From: an uncultured Eubacteriales bacterium
Lineage (GTDB): Bacteria > Bacillota > Clostridia > Peptostreptococcales > Anaerovoracaceae
Length of the DNA stretch: 50,596 bases
Direction of reading: 5' to 3'
Assembly: GCA_910583765.1 (NCBI GenBank)
Contig: CAJTYS010000028.1
Span: forward strand, 1 to 50,596
The position numbers and the translations under genes are program-made. The notes under the pieces were generated by a model. That model ran no database searches, was not told the origin of the DNA, and saw only the letters and a list, made by a program, of their open reading frames with translations. Shown in pieces: positions 8,643 through 17,506 of the stretch; position 1 is the first letter of the stretch; the number at the start of each line of letters is the position of its first letter.

Positions 8643-9014
8643 ATGGGAAAAGGACACAGGCAGGAACGTCTGGGTGAAGAGATCAGGAAAATCATCAGCG
8701 ACCTGATCTTAAGAGAATTGAAGGATCCAAGGCTAAAGGGAGGGATGGTGAGCGTCACCGGAGTCAATGTGACGGCTGATGGCAGCTATGCCACTGTTTT
8801 CCTCACAGTCCTAGGCCTGGATCCGCAGCAGGAAGAGCATGAAAAGAGCAAAGAAGACGTGCTGGCAGCCATGCAGAGCGCAAAAGGCTTGCTCCGAAAG
8901 GAGATCGGCAGGCAGATCAAACTGCGGCACGTTCCGGATCTGATTTTCAAAATGGACACATCCATGGAATACGGACGGCACATTGAGGAAATCATCCGGG
9001 GATTGGAATCATAA
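8643..9014 (+). CDS. rbfA: 30S ribosome-binding factor RbfA
   Basis: 123 aa with the KH-like fold of RbfA, a late 30S assembly factor. Recognisable segments are RQERLGEEIRKIISDLI at the N-terminus, the ELKDPRL motif (about 27-33), VSVTGVNVTADGSYATVF and the C-terminal RHVPDLIFKMD followed by the helix that ends the family. Nine nt after infB and 11 nt before nrnA, so a single transcript. Confidence 0.96.
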   Translation: MGKGHRQERLGEEIRKIISDLILRELKDPRLKGGMVSVTGVNVTADGSYATVFLTVLGLDPQQEEHEKSKEDVLAAMQSAKGLLRKEIGRQIKLRHVPDLIFKMDTSMEYGRHIEEIIRGLES

Positions 9015-9025
9015 CGAGGAAAAAC

Positions 9026-10009
9026 ATGAAACAACATACCATACAAGAAATCGGGCAGCAGCTTTCAAAGGCAAAGTCCATACTGCTGTTTCCTCATGAC
9101 AACGCGGATGGGGACGCGCTGGGCTGTTCTGCGGCTCTTTGCGGAGCGCTGCGGAAAGCAGGAAAAGAGGCTGCTGTCCTCATGGGTGAGAGAGCACCGG
9201 ACTCCTTTCAGTTTTTGGACCAGGGCTTCTTTACCTTTGACCAACAGCAGATCCCGCAGCCAGATGTCTGCATGTGTCTGGACTGCGGCGAACCCTCCAG
9301 ATTTTTAAAGCGCAAAGAAAAATTTTTTCAGGGTAAGACCACGATCTGTCTGGACCATCATGTGACATCAAAGCCTTTTGCGGACTACAATCATATTGAT
9401 GGGAAAGCAGCGGCAGCGGCAGAGCTGGTATACAAATTGATCGTGTCCATGGGAATCGAGATCGACAAAACCATTGGTGAAGCCATTTTTACAGGCATTT
9501 GCACGGACACAGGGAATTTTCAGTACTCCAATACCACAAAAGAGAGTCATTTGATCACAGCAGCGCTTTACGATGCGGGCATTGACCACAGCAAAGTGGC
9601 GGTGGAAGTGTATCAAAACATGCCTTTGGAAAAATTCCAGATTGTCAATAAAGTACTGGGGACCATGGAACTGTTTGCGGACGGAAAGGCGGCCATGGCC
9701 CATGTGACTCAGGCCATGCTCCAGGAAATGGGCGCTTCTGTGGATCACACAGATGGCTGCGTAGAAGCCCTGCGGAACATCAAAGGCGTGGAAGTAGCGG
9801 CTTTTATCAAAGAAAAGAAAGACCGTCTCTGTAAAGTCAGCATGCGGGCCAAATCCACGGCAAACGTAGCAAAGATCGCCGCTGTTTTTGGCGGCGGCGG
9901 CCATGTGAAAGCCGCAGGCTGCACTTTGGAGATGGAAATCAAAGATGCCTGCGGACAGCTGAAACAAGCTATCGAAGAAAATCTCAGGAAGGATCAGGCT
10001 CTTGAATAA
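9026..10009 (+). CDS. nrnA: DHH/DHHA1 phosphoesterase NrnA (oligoribonuclease / pAp phosphatase)
   Basis: 327 aa. DHH domain with the metal-binding motifs H24-x3-D28-x-D30 in HDNADGDALG and Asp110-His111-His112 in CLDHHVTS, followed by a DHHA1 domain containing GGGGHVKAAG (about 290-299), which binds the substrate. NrnA degrades short RNA or DNA oligonucleotides to monomers and dephosphorylates 3'-phosphoadenosine 5'-phosphate. The position between rbfA and truB is the standard Firmicutes arrangement. Its stop overlaps the start of truB by 8 nt. Confidence 0.95.
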   Translation: MKQHTIQEIGQQLSKAKSILLFPHDNADGDALGCSAALCGALRKAGKEAAVLMGERAPDSFQFLDQGFFTFDQQQIPQPDVCMCLDCGEPSRFLKRKEKFFQGKTTICLDHHVTSKPFADYNHIDGKAAAAAELVYKLIVSMGIEIDKTIGEAIFTGICTDTGNFQYSNTTKESHLITAALYDAGIDHSKVAVEVYQNMPLEKFQIVNKVLGTMELFADGKAAMAHVTQAMLQEMGASVDHTDGCVEALRNIKGVEVAAFIKEKKDRLCKVSMRAKSTANVAKIAAVFGGGGHVKAAGCTLEMEIKDACGQLKQAIEENLRKDQALE

Positions 10010-10967
10010 AACAGGAATCATCAATGTGAACAAACCAGCGGACTGGACCTCCCATGACTGTGTGGCAGTCATGCGGCGGGTGCTGGGAGTCAAAAGAGTG
10101 GGACACACAGGGACCTTGGACCCCATGGCCACCGGCGTGCTCCCCATCTGTGTGGGCACAGCCACTAGGATCATGGAATATCTGGACCTGGATTTTAAGA
10201 CCTATCGCTGTGAAATGCGGCTGGGATTGGAATCTGACACCCTGGACATCTGGGGAAACATTGTTTCCCAGCAGGACCCATCAGGTGTGACAGAAGCGGA
10301 CATCCAAAAGGCCTTCCAGCCCTTTCAAGGAATGATCCAGCAAATCCCGCCCAAGTATTCCGCATTGAAGGTGAATGGAAAAAAATTGTATCAATACGCC
10401 AGAGCCGGAGAAGCCGTGGACATCAAACCGAGGAAAGTGTACATCCAAGACATCGCAGTAGAAAACATAGATTTAGAGCAGCACCAGATTACTTGGACTG
10501 TGACTTGTTCCAAAGGCACATACATAAGGAGCATTTGCAGGGACATTGGCAGAGTTCTGGGCTGCGGCGCAGTGATGACAGCCCTCACAAGAACAGCCAG
10601 CGGCGCGTTTCAGATCAAAGACGCAGTGGACATCCGGCAGATTCGGGAAATGGGACAAGAAGATGCGGAACATTTGCTTCTTTCTCCAGACTATCCGCTG
10701 ACGCATTTTGGAACGGGGATCCTTGATAGGGAAACGGCCCTGCGTTTTTGTAACGGCGAACACGTTTCCCTGCAAAACATCAAGATCGAGCGAGAACCGG
10801 TTTATCGGGAAAAAGAGCCTCACATTCCAGTGCGGGAGGAGTATCGAAACGCATATAATCTTTATTGCGGCGAAAGAGGGCAGGAGATCTTCTTGGGCGT
10901 GGCTTTTTACAGCAGCAAATACAAAAAACTGGTAGCGGATAAAGTATTACAGAGGATAGAACCATGA
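10002..10967 (+). CDS. truB: tRNA pseudouridine(55) synthase TruB
   Basis: 321 aa, start at a TTG that overlaps the nrnA stop, preceded by AGGAAGGA. The catalytic motif GHTGTLDPMATG carries the nucleophile Asp40. Further TruB signatures are KPADWTSHD near the N-terminus, QIPPKYSALKVNGKKLYQYAR (substrate-binding region, near 109-129) and GTYIRSICRDIG. The enzyme isomerises uridine 55 in the T-loop of tRNAs. The C-terminal region (about 230-321) is longer than the minimal enzyme and fits the PUA-like / TruB C-terminal domain. Four-nt ATGA overlap with ribF. Confidence 0.96.
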   Translation: MNKTGIINVNKPADWTSHDCVAVMRRVLGVKRVGHTGTLDPMATGVLPICVGTATRIMEYLDLDFKTYRCEMRLGLESDTLDIWGNIVSQQDPSGVTEADIQKAFQPFQGMIQQIPPKYSALKVNGKKLYQYARAGEAVDIKPRKVYIQDIAVENIDLEQHQITWTVTCSKGTYIRSICRDIGRVLGCGAVMTALTRTASGAFQIKDAVDIRQIREMGQEDAEHLLLSPDYPLTHFGTGILDRETALRFCNGEHVSLQNIKIEREPVYREKEPHIPVREEYRNAYNLYCGERGQEIFLGVAFYSSKYKKLVADKVLQRIEP

Positions 10968-11905
10968 AAATTTTCAACTTACTTGAGGAAATAGACGATC
11001 AGATCCCGGAAACCGTAGTGGCCCTGGGAAATTTTGACGGAGTTCATAAGGGCCATCAGGAGATCATATCCAGGACCGTGAAAAGCGCAGAGGCCGCAGG
11101 CTGCAAGAGCGCTGTTTTTACATTTTCCAACCACCCAAAGAACCTGATGGGCAGCGGCACGGCGGTGAAAAACATCCTTTATCCAGAGGAAAAGGCAGCC
11201 ATCATCCAGCAGCTGGGCGTGGACTATATGTTCAACATTCCCTTTGACCAGAGCATCCTGACCATGGATCCCGTGGATTTCATTGACCGGCTTTTGCTGG
11301 AAAAATTCCACATGAAGCAGGCTTACTGCGGCTTTAACTACCATTTTGGCTATAAGGCCAAGGGCGACGCGGAGCTGCTGATGAAAGAAGGCATGAAAAA
11401 AGGCTTTGGCATCCATATCCAGGAGCCCTTCAAGATCAATGGCAACCTGGTCAGCAGCACCCTGATCCGAGGCTTGATTCAGGAAGGCAAGGTGGATCAA
11501 TGCGCCAAATACATGGGACGTCTTTACTCCATTGGCGGTGAAGTAGTGGTGGGAAACAAGCTGGGCAGGACCATTGGATTCCCCACTTCCAACATCATGA
11601 TCGATGACACCATGGTCACACCTCCTAACGGCGTGTACGTTACCTACTGCACCTACAATGGCGTTCGCTATCCCAGCATCACCAACGTAGGAGTCAAACC
11701 AACCATCGGCAATTACCGCAAGAACGTGGAGACCCATATTTTTAACTTTGACAAAGAGCTTTACGGCAAACAAATCCATGTGGAATTCCTGGAAAAGACC
11801 AGAGATGAGCGGAAATTTGAAAACGTGGAAGCCCTGTCAAAGCAGATTACCGATGACTGCATCACCGCCAGGTCCTACCACAGGCAAAACGCGGGGAATT
11901 ACTAA
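10964..11905 (+). CDS. ribF: bifunctional riboflavin kinase / FAD synthetase RibF
   Basis: 313 aa. The N-terminal nucleotidyltransferase domain has VALGNFDGVHKGHQE (residues 19-33) and SSTLIRGLIQEG (about 165-176). The C-terminal riboflavin kinase domain has the motif IGFPTSNI (about 203) and the NVGVKPTIG and ETHIFNFD segments. The enzyme converts riboflavin to FMN and then FAD using ATP. Coupled to truB by an ATGA overlap, as in many Firmicutes; the next gene begins 21 nt later. Confidence 0.96.
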   Translation: MKIFNLLEEIDDQIPETVVALGNFDGVHKGHQEIISRTVKSAEAAGCKSAVFTFSNHPKNLMGSGTAVKNILYPEEKAAIIQQLGVDYMFNIPFDQSILTMDPVDFIDRLLLEKFHMKQAYCGFNYHFGYKAKGDAELLMKEGMKKGFGIHIQEPFKINGNLVSSTLIRGLIQEGKVDQCAKYMGRLYSIGGEVVVGNKLGRTIGFPTSNIMIDDTMVTPPNGVYVTYCTYNGVRYPSITNVGVKPTIGNYRKNVETHIFNFDKELYGKQIHVEFLEKTRDERKFENVEALSKQITDDCITARSYHRQNAGNY

Positions 11906-11926
11906 AAGCAGGCTAGAGGTGATGAA

Positions 11927-12910
11927 ATGACAGCAGAAAAACAGGCAAAAGGATTGGTGATCCAAGCGGGAAAAGAGCTTGCCCAGGCAGGTCTCATCGC
12001 CAGAACCTGGGGAAACGTCAGCTGCCGATTGGATGAAGGACGTTTTGCCATCACTGCCAGCGGCAGAAGCTACATGGGACTGCGGGAAGATGAAGTGATC
12101 CCAGTCAATATGGAAGATCTGGGTTATGAAGGGGACATAAAGCCTTCTTCCGAAAAGCGGATTCACCGAGCAGTCTACCAGCTGAAACCAGACGCTGGGT
12201 TCGTGATTCACACCCATCAGGACAATGCTTCGGCAGTTTCTGTCATGGGCATGGAAGCTGTGGATTTTGGCCAGGATTACCCTTTCATTGGAAAAAAAGT
12301 ATTTTGTGCAGAGTACGGGCTTCCAGGCACAAAGAAGCTATGCGGGAACACTGCCAGGGCGCTGGCGCGTTCACAGGGAAGAGCCGTGATCCTGAAACAC
12401 CATGGCGCGCTGTGTTTTGGAAAGGACTACAAAGAAGCGTTTCAGGCGGCTTATCAATTGGAAGCAGCCTGCGGCCAGTATTTGAAAACCATAGATGGCC
12501 GCATGCTTTGTGAAAACAAAGGAGACATCAAACAGCAGGGCAGCCATGTGATCTGGGACCGCAGCCAGATCCTTTTGGATTTCGCGGAGGAATTTGGGGA
12601 AATGAAGCCTTATCTCGATGATTTCGCCCAGATCGTGGGATTGAAAGCCCAGGTGCTGCCAAGAGATCAGCAAGGGGCGGAAGCGGCGGTCAGAAAAGGC
12701 GAGTCCGTATTGGTCAAAGGCATAGGCGCGTTCTGCGTGGCGGACACGCTGGAAGATGCGAAGGCCATTTCTATGATCATGGAGAAAAACGCCATGGCCG
12801 GCTTCGCAGCAAGGGCAGCAGGCGGAAAGCCCATAAAACCGTGGGAGTGTGTTCTCATGCGCCGCAATTATGTGAAAAACTACGCGAAGCTGGGACAGAG
12901 CAAGGCGTAA
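11927..12910 (+). CDS. class II aldolase/adducin-domain protein with C-terminal extension
   Basis: 327 aa. Residues 1-200 are a class II aldolase fold: GNVSCR, the phosphate-binding ASGRSYMGL, the zinc ligands HTH (95-97) and a second His pair in KHHGALCFG (158-159). Class II aldolases and epimerases act on sugar phosphates such as fuculose-1-phosphate or ribulose-5-phosphate. Residues about 205-327 resemble the second half of a related fold (GESVLVKGIGAFCVADTLEDAKAISMI), so the protein may be a fused or partly duplicated aldolase domain. It follows ribF by 21 nt with AGAGGTGAT as ribosome binding site. An aldolase is not a usual member of this position, so the operon link may be incidental. 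Substrate unknown. Confidence 0.8.
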   Translation: MTAEKQAKGLVIQAGKELAQAGLIARTWGNVSCRLDEGRFAITASGRSYMGLREDEVIPVNMEDLGYEGDIKPSSEKRIHRAVYQLKPDAGFVIHTHQDNASAVSVMGMEAVDFGQDYPFIGKKVFCAEYGLPGTKKLCGNTARALARSQGRAVILKHHGALCFGKDYKEAFQAAYQLEAACGQYLKTIDGRMLCENKGDIKQQGSHVIWDRSQILLDFAEEFGEMKPYLDDFAQIVGLKAQVLPRDQQGAEAAVRKGESVLVKGIGAFCVADTLEDAKAISMIMEKNAMAGFAARAAGGKPIKPWECVLMRRNYVKNYAKLGQSKA

Positions 12911-12950
12911 AACATATTTTGCTCTTTCCTTGAATAAATCGCAAAATCCC

Positions 12951-12980
12951 TTGCAATCCCTATATGCTTTGTGGTAATAT
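12951..12980 (+). promoter_or_regulatory. rpsO promoter with extended -10
   Basis: TTGCAA (12951-12956), 18-nt spacer and TAATAT (12975-12980) preceded by TG, giving the same TGGTAATAT box as the rimP promoter. Transcription would start near 12987 and give a leader of about 80 nt before rpsO. Confidence 0.6.
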
Positions 12981-12997
12981 AAATCGTTGAGAAAATT

Positions 12998-13045
12998 ACC
13001 TTTTGCTGAGTTTTACGACGCTCCGGCGGAGGCCCGGCTGAAGGT
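12998..13045 (+). promoter_or_regulatory. putative structured rpsO leader (S15 autoregulation candidate)
   Basis: The leader contains an outer pairing ACCTT (12998-13002) with AAGGT (13041-13045) and an inner hairpin CTCC (13021-13024) / GGAG (13028-13031), just upstream of the ribosome binding site AAAAGGAG. S15 is known to regulate its own mRNA through such leaders in several bacteria, using unrelated structures. The match here is only to the position and to the presence of stems. Confidence 0.4.
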
Positions 13046-13069
13046 GGATAAAAAAAGGAGAAAACAATT

Positions 13070-13336
13070 ATGATCGACCAGACAAAAAAAGCAGAAATCA
13101 TCAAAGAATATCAGCTGAAAGAAGGAGACACCGGTTCTCCAGAAGTACAGGTAGCCATTCTGACCTACAGAATCAATGACCTGAACGAACATTTAAAAGT
13201 ACACAAAAAAGACCATCATTCCAGAAGAGGCCTTCTGAAAATGGTAGGTCAGAGAAGAAATCTTCTTAATTACCTGAAGGAAAAGGATCTGGAACGTTAT
13301 AGAAGCCTGATCGCTCGTTTAGGATTAAGAAAATAA
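13070..13336 (+). CDS. rpsO: 30S ribosomal protein S15
   Basis: 88 aa, full-length S15. The four-helix protein is recognised by DTGSPEVQVAILTYRINDLNEHL and the 16S rRNA-binding segment KKDHHSRRGLLKMVGQRRNLLNYL. S15 binds the central domain of 16S rRNA early in 30S assembly. Own promoter and terminator, then pnp, the classic rpsO-pnp order. Confidence 0.98.
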   Translation: MIDQTKKAEIIKEYQLKEGDTGSPEVQVAILTYRINDLNEHLKVHKKDHHSRRGLLKMVGQRRNLLNYLKEKDLERYRSLIARLGLRK

Positions 13337-13351
13337 CAGAGAAAGAAATAC

Positions 13352-13383
13352 AAGCGGGAGAAATCTGCTCCCGCTTGATTTTT
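13352..13383 (+). terminator. rho-independent terminator after rpsO
   Basis: Perfect 9-bp stem AAGCGGGAG / CTCCCGCTT with a 7-nt loop, followed by GATTTTT. It separates rpsO from pnp. Confidence 0.85.
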
Positions 13384-13461
13384 GTATGCGGACAATACAA
13401 AACGCGGTATTGGAGCAAACTAGAAGTATTAGAGAAGAGGATTAACAGGAGGTAGTTGTTA

Positions 13462-15561
13462 ATGAAATTCACAGATTACAGAACATTTAAAACCGCTGTC
13501 GGAGGCAAACTGTTGGAGCTGGAAATCGGCAAGGTTTGTGAGATGGCAAACGGTCAGGTCATGGTAAAATACGGAGACACAGTGGTGAACGTCACAGCTG
13601 TCATGTCCAAAGCGCCAAGGCCAGACATCGACTTTTTCCCATTGAGCTGCGATTATGAAGAAAAAATGTACGCGGCGGGAAAAATTCCAGGGGGATTTAT
13701 CAAGAGAGAAGGCAGACCAAGCGAAAAAGCGGTTCTCAATTCCAGATTAATGGACAGGCCGCTCAGACCGCTGTTTCCAAAAGGATTTTTCAATGACGTT
13801 CAGGTCGTGGCGACCGTGATGTGCGTGGACAACGACGCACCGTCAGAAATCGCCGCCATGATCGGTTCTTCCGTGGCTCTGGCTATTTCAGACATTCCAT
13901 GGGACGGGCCGACTGGTTCCGTGCTGGTAGGCAGAGTGGACGGCCAGTTTATCGTCAACCCGAGTCTGGAGCAGAGAGAAGCCAGCGACATGCACCTGGT
14001 GGTTTCCGGCACAAAAGAAGCCATCATGATGGTAGAAGCCGGAGCCAACGAAGTGCCGGAAGAAGACATTCTGGACGCGATCATGTTCGCTCACGAAGAG
14101 ATCAAGAAGATCGTGGCCTTTATCGATGATATTGTGGCGGAGATCGGCAAACCGAAAATGGAACTGGATCTTTACGTTGTGCCAGAAGAAATCGACACAG
14201 CTGTGAGAGCCTATGCTGAGGGCAAGATGCGGGAAGCCATCCAGACTGTTGACAAAATGGAACGTCTGGACAACATGGACGCGGTAGAGGCTGAAACAAA
14301 AGAGCATTTTGAAGAAATATATCCGGAAAACGGAAAAGACGTGGACAATGTGCTATACGCCATCACAAAGGAGCAGGTGCGCAGCCTGATCTTAGATGAC
14401 GGCATCCGCCCTGACAACCGGAAGCTGGACGAAATCAGGCCGATCTGGGTAGACACCAGCGTTCTGCCTCGCACCCACGGTTCCGGACTCTTCAAGAGAG
14501 GACAGACCCAAGTCATGTCCATCACCACTCTGGGAGCCATGGGCGACGCGCAGACCATTGACGGGATCACAGAGCAGACGGAGAAACGGTATATGCACCA
14601 CTACAACTTCCCGCCGTATTCCGTAGGAGAAGCAAGGCCTATGAGAAGCCCGGGAAGAAGAGAGATCGGACACGGCGCATTGGCAGAGCGGGCATTGATC
14701 CCAGTGCTCCCAAGCGTAGAAGAGTTCCCTTACGCCATTCGGGTGGTATCGGAAGTGCTTTCTTCCAACGGTTCCACGTCTCAGGCATCTGTGTGCGGCA
14801 GCTGTCTGTCCCTCATGGACGCGGGCGTGCCCATCAAAGCGCCTGTGGCGGGCATTGCCATGGGTCTCATCGAGCGGGTGGAAGAAGACGGTTCCAGCAA
14901 AATGGCCATCCTTTCCGACATCCAGGGCATGGAAGACTTTCTGGGAGACATGGACTTTAAAGTGGCGGGAACAGCTAAAGGTGTCACTGCCATTCAGATG
15001 GACATCAAGGTCCATGGACTTTCCAAGAAAGTGCTGCAGGACGCATTGGCTCAGGCCCATGATGGTCGGATGCACATTATGAAGGAAATGCTGGACGAGC
15101 TTCCAGAACCAAGAAAAGAATTGTCCCCTTATGCGCCTAGGATCATTTCCATGCAGATCGATCCAGACAAGATCCGCACGGTCATTGGACCAGGAGGCAA
15201 GACCATCAACAAGATCATCGCTGACACAGGGGTCAAGATTGACATCGATGATTCCGGCCTTGTTTATATTGCGGCTCCAGACATGGAAAGCGCTCATGCG
15301 GGCGTCCATGAGATCGAGCTTTTGACCAAGGACGTGGAAGTGGGAGAAATTTACGAAGGCACAGTCACCAGGCTGATGAACTTTGGAGCGTTCATCGAGA
15401 TCCTTCCAGGAAAAGAAGGCCTGCTGCACATTTCCAAGATGGCGAAAAAGCGGGTGGAAAAAGTAGAAGACGTGGTGAGCATCGGCGACAAGGTGAAGGT
15501 CAAGGTCACAGAGATCGACAGCCAAAACAGGATCAACCTTTCCAGAAAAGAGCTCCTGTAG
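13462..15561 (+). CDS. pnp: polyribonucleotide nucleotidyltransferase (PNPase)
   Basis: 699 aa. ATG 13462 is chosen over the TTG at 13456 because AGGAGG (13447-13452) is 9 nt upstream. Two RNase PH domains (about 10-215 and 310-540) flank an all-alpha linker. The second contains the active-site region GRREIGHGALAERAL and the SDIQGMEDFLGDMDFKVAGT segment. They are followed by a KH domain (VIGPGGKTINKI, about 573-584) and an S1 domain (YEGTVTRLMNFGAFIEILPG). The enzyme degrades RNA 3' to 5' using phosphate and works in mRNA turnover. Followed by its own terminator. Confidence 0.98.
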   Translation: MKFTDYRTFKTAVGGKLLELEIGKVCEMANGQVMVKYGDTVVNVTAVMSKAPRPDIDFFPLSCDYEEKMYAAGKIPGGFIKREGRPSEKAVLNSRLMDRPLRPLFPKGFFNDVQVVATVMCVDNDAPSEIAAMIGSSVALAISDIPWDGPTGSVLVGRVDGQFIVNPSLEQREASDMHLVVSGTKEAIMMVEAGANEVPEEDILDAIMFAHEEIKKIVAFIDDIVAEIGKPKMELDLYVVPEEIDTAVRAYAEGKMREAIQTVDKMERLDNMDAVEAETKEHFEEIYPENGKDVDNVLYAITKEQVRSLILDDGIRPDNRKLDEIRPIWVDTSVLPRTHGSGLFKRGQTQVMSITTLGAMGDAQTIDGITEQTEKRYMHHYNFPPYSVGEARPMRSPGRREIGHGALAERALIPVLPSVEEFPYAIRVVSEVLSSNGSTSQASVCGSCLSLMDAGVPIKAPVAGIAMGLIERVEEDGSSKMAILSDIQGMEDFLGDMDFKVAGTAKGVTAIQMDIKVHGLSKKVLQDALAQAHDGRMHIMKEMLDELPEPRKELSPYAPRIISMQIDPDKIRTVIGPGGKTINKIIADTGVKIDIDDSGLVYIAAPDMESAHAGVHEIELLTKDVEVGEIYEGTVTRLMNFGAFIEILPGKEGLLHISKMAKKRVEKVEDVVSIGDKVKVKVTEIDSQNRINLSRKELL

Positions 15562-15610
15562 GCAGCGTACAGGCCACAGTCTTTATTGATCAAATAGAGC
15601 AAAGCAATCA

Positions 15611-15650
15611 AAAGATGATGAGATCAGAAAAAGGTTTCATCATCTTTTTT
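15611..15650 (+). terminator. rho-independent terminator after pnp
   Basis: AAAGATGATGA (15611-15621) pairs with TCATCATCTTT (15637-15647), 11 base pairs with a 15-nt loop, followed by a T run. The stretch from here to 15871 (about 220 nt) has no credible gene. Confidence 0.85.
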
Positions 15651-15871
15651 GTGCTTTTATAAGACAAACAAAGGAACAGATTTTTGCCTGGAAAGCGGGG
15701 AAAATGACGGCGAAAGGACTCCTGGTCCTAGTGAAAAAACGCCTGCGGACCTCTTGTATAGTATTTTTGAAAATGATACCATATCTTGTTGCCTCTGGGG
15801 AAAAAGCTGCCGGATGCTAGAAAAACAGTGAAAAATTTTGTGGTTTTTCAGCAGGAAACGTCAAAAAACAA

Positions 15872-15900
15872 TTGTCACCCTTTGGACAGCTGATTATAAT
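15872..15900 (+). promoter_or_regulatory. sigma-A promoter for the CHAP/SH3 gene
   Basis: TTGTCA (15872-15877), a 17-nt spacer and perfect TATAAT (15895-15900), 35 nt before the start codon. Confidence 0.8.
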
Positions 15901-15935
15901 AAAAACACACTGGAAATCAAACAGGGAGGCTATTT

Positions 15936-17438
15936 ATGAAGCAGCGAACCATATCCATCATGCTTATCTTGTTTCTGACCGTGACTCTGCTGACGCCAAT
16001 GGGCGCTAGGCCAGCCGAGTCCCACGGCGCGGGTTCTTTTAGTGTGCGCACCAGTGTGCCTAGCTCCAGTGATCCCAATGCGAAATACTATTATTCGGAT
16101 CTGAATCGGTTCTGGAAAGCCGGGAGACTGGCTCCAGACTTCAAATATTATGATAAAATCATGGACGATGGAAAGACAGGCGGCTATGTGTGGGGCAACT
16201 GCACCTGGTGGGCTTACAGCAGGGCCAGCGAAGTGCTGGGCGAGCCGCTGAACCCCAACCTGCGGGGCAACGCCGGCCAGTGGTGGGACTGCAACAAAAA
16301 TGGAGGCTTTTATCCATACGGTTCCGAACCAAAGGCAGGGGCCATCGTGGTCTATGCCACTCATGTGGCCTTTGTGGAGCAGATCGTCAATGGACAAGTC
16401 TATGTTTCCGAATCTGGCTGGCAGACCAAGACGGAGCCTATGTCAACTTATGATGATATCTATTTCCATTATGGCATCCCGTGGCACAATAGAGAGACGC
16501 CAAAGGGCTACATCTATGTCACGGACAAAGCGCCAGTCAATACCATCAGCTCCACGCCAGTCAATTATAACGTGCAGGTATCCGTGGATCAGCTGCGTAT
16601 GCGCAGCGGCCCGGGCACAGGCTATGCCAACATGGGTTACATAAAACCGGGGGTCCATCAGCTGAAGGCCATCACCACGGATGGAGAATGGGGCCAGCTT
16701 GCCAGCAACGGCTACTGGATCTTCATGGAATACGCGGAAAAAGTGGTGACAAAAGCAAAGAGCAAGAACAACAAGCTGAAATCCCTCAGCGTTTCCGGCT
16801 ATGCTATTTCCCCGACTTTCAAAGCAGCCACTACCAGCTATTCCCTGACAGTGCCTGGCAATGTTTCTTCCGTTACCATCAATGCTGTCAGATCTAGTAA
16901 AAAAGCTAGTGTTTCCGGCACAGGCGCGGTTGCTCTGGCAGCAGGAAGCAATGTGAAGACTGTCACTGTGACAGCGGAAAACGGTGCGGCTAAGGTTTAC
17001 ACCCTGAATATCACCAGGAAGAAGGCGGTGAAAGCAAAAACCGTCAATTATCAGGTGAAGGTTACTGTCACCGGCCTGAACATGCGCAGCGGCCCAGGCA
17101 AAAAATACAAGAACAAAGGGACGCTGAAAAAGGGTACGTACACCATCATCCAGACAAAGGGCGGCTGGGGCAAGCTGAAAAAGAACGGCCACTGGATCAA
17201 GCTGGAATATACCAAGAAAGTGACGAAAAAGGCGGTCAAAAAGCCAGCCAAGACAAAGAACTTTAAGGTAAAAGTCAAGGTCAAAGACTTGAACATGCGC
17301 AGCGGCCCAGGTAAGAAATACAAGAGCAAAGGCAAACTGAAAAAAGGCACTTACAAGATCGTAAAGACGAAAAACGGCTGGGGCAAGCTAAAAAAGAACG
17401 GTTATTGGATCAAGCTGTCCCATACGAAAAGAGTTTGA
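15936..17438 (+). CDS. secreted CHAP-domain peptidoglycan hydrolase with three SH3b repeats and a cadherin-like domain
   Basis: 500 aa. Signal peptide at residues 1 to about 25 (MKQR, then a hydrophobic core ending in PMGARPA). The CHAP amidase/endopeptidase domain spans about 75-190: catalytic Cys in WGNCTWWAYSRA and His in YATHVAFVEQI. An SH3b domain follows (about 208-268, with MRSGPGTGY). Next is a cadherin-like beta-sandwich of the PF12733 type (about 283-365, LKSLSVSGYAISPTF). Two almost identical lysine-rich SH3b repeats (MRSGPGKKYK) end the protein. CHAP enzymes cleave peptide cross-links or the muramoyl-alanine amide, and SH3b domains bind cell wall. The very basic C-terminal repeats suggest binding to anionic wall polymers. 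RBS AGGGAGG; monocistronic with own promoter and terminator. Confidence 0.9.
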   Translation: MKQRTISIMLILFLTVTLLTPMGARPAESHGAGSFSVRTSVPSSSDPNAKYYYSDLNRFWKAGRLAPDFKYYDKIMDDGKTGGYVWGNCTWWAYSRASEVLGEPLNPNLRGNAGQWWDCNKNGGFYPYGSEPKAGAIVVYATHVAFVEQIVNGQVYVSESGWQTKTEPMSTYDDIYFHYGIPWHNRETPKGYIYVTDKAPVNTISSTPVNYNVQVSVDQLRMRSGPGTGYANMGYIKPGVHQLKAITTDGEWGQLASNGYWIFMEYAEKVVTKAKSKNNKLKSLSVSGYAISPTFKAATTSYSLTVPGNVSSVTINAVRSSKKASVSGTGAVALAAGSNVKTVTVTAENGAAKVYTLNITRKKAVKAKTVNYQVKVTVTGLNMRSGPGKKYKNKGTLKKGTYTIIQTKGGWGKLKKNGHWIKLEYTKKVTKKAVKKPAKTKNFKVKVKVKDLNMRSGPGKKYKSKGKLKKGTYKIVKTKNGWGKLKKNGYWIKLSHTKRV

Positions 17439-17447
17439 CAAGCAAGG

Positions 17448-17487
17448 ATTCCCTATTGGGAGAGCATCTTCTCAATAGGGAATTTTG
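17448..17487 (+). terminator. rho-independent terminator after the CHAP gene
   Basis: ATTCCCTATTG...GAGA pairs with TCTCAATAGGGAAT, with a single bulged G, followed by TTTTG. The next gene starts only 20 nt later. Confidence 0.8.
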
Positions 17488-17506
17488 TGATATATAGGAG
17501 GAAACG

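Noticed and set aside
14392..15525. Minus-strand open frame of 377 codons opposite pnp
   Set aside because: Antisense shadow of the GC-biased third positions of pnp; no domain, no start signal.
15649..15831. Small plus-strand frame after pnp (60 codons)
   Set aside because: Begins inside the pnp terminator T tract, lacks a ribosome binding site and has no recognisable content.
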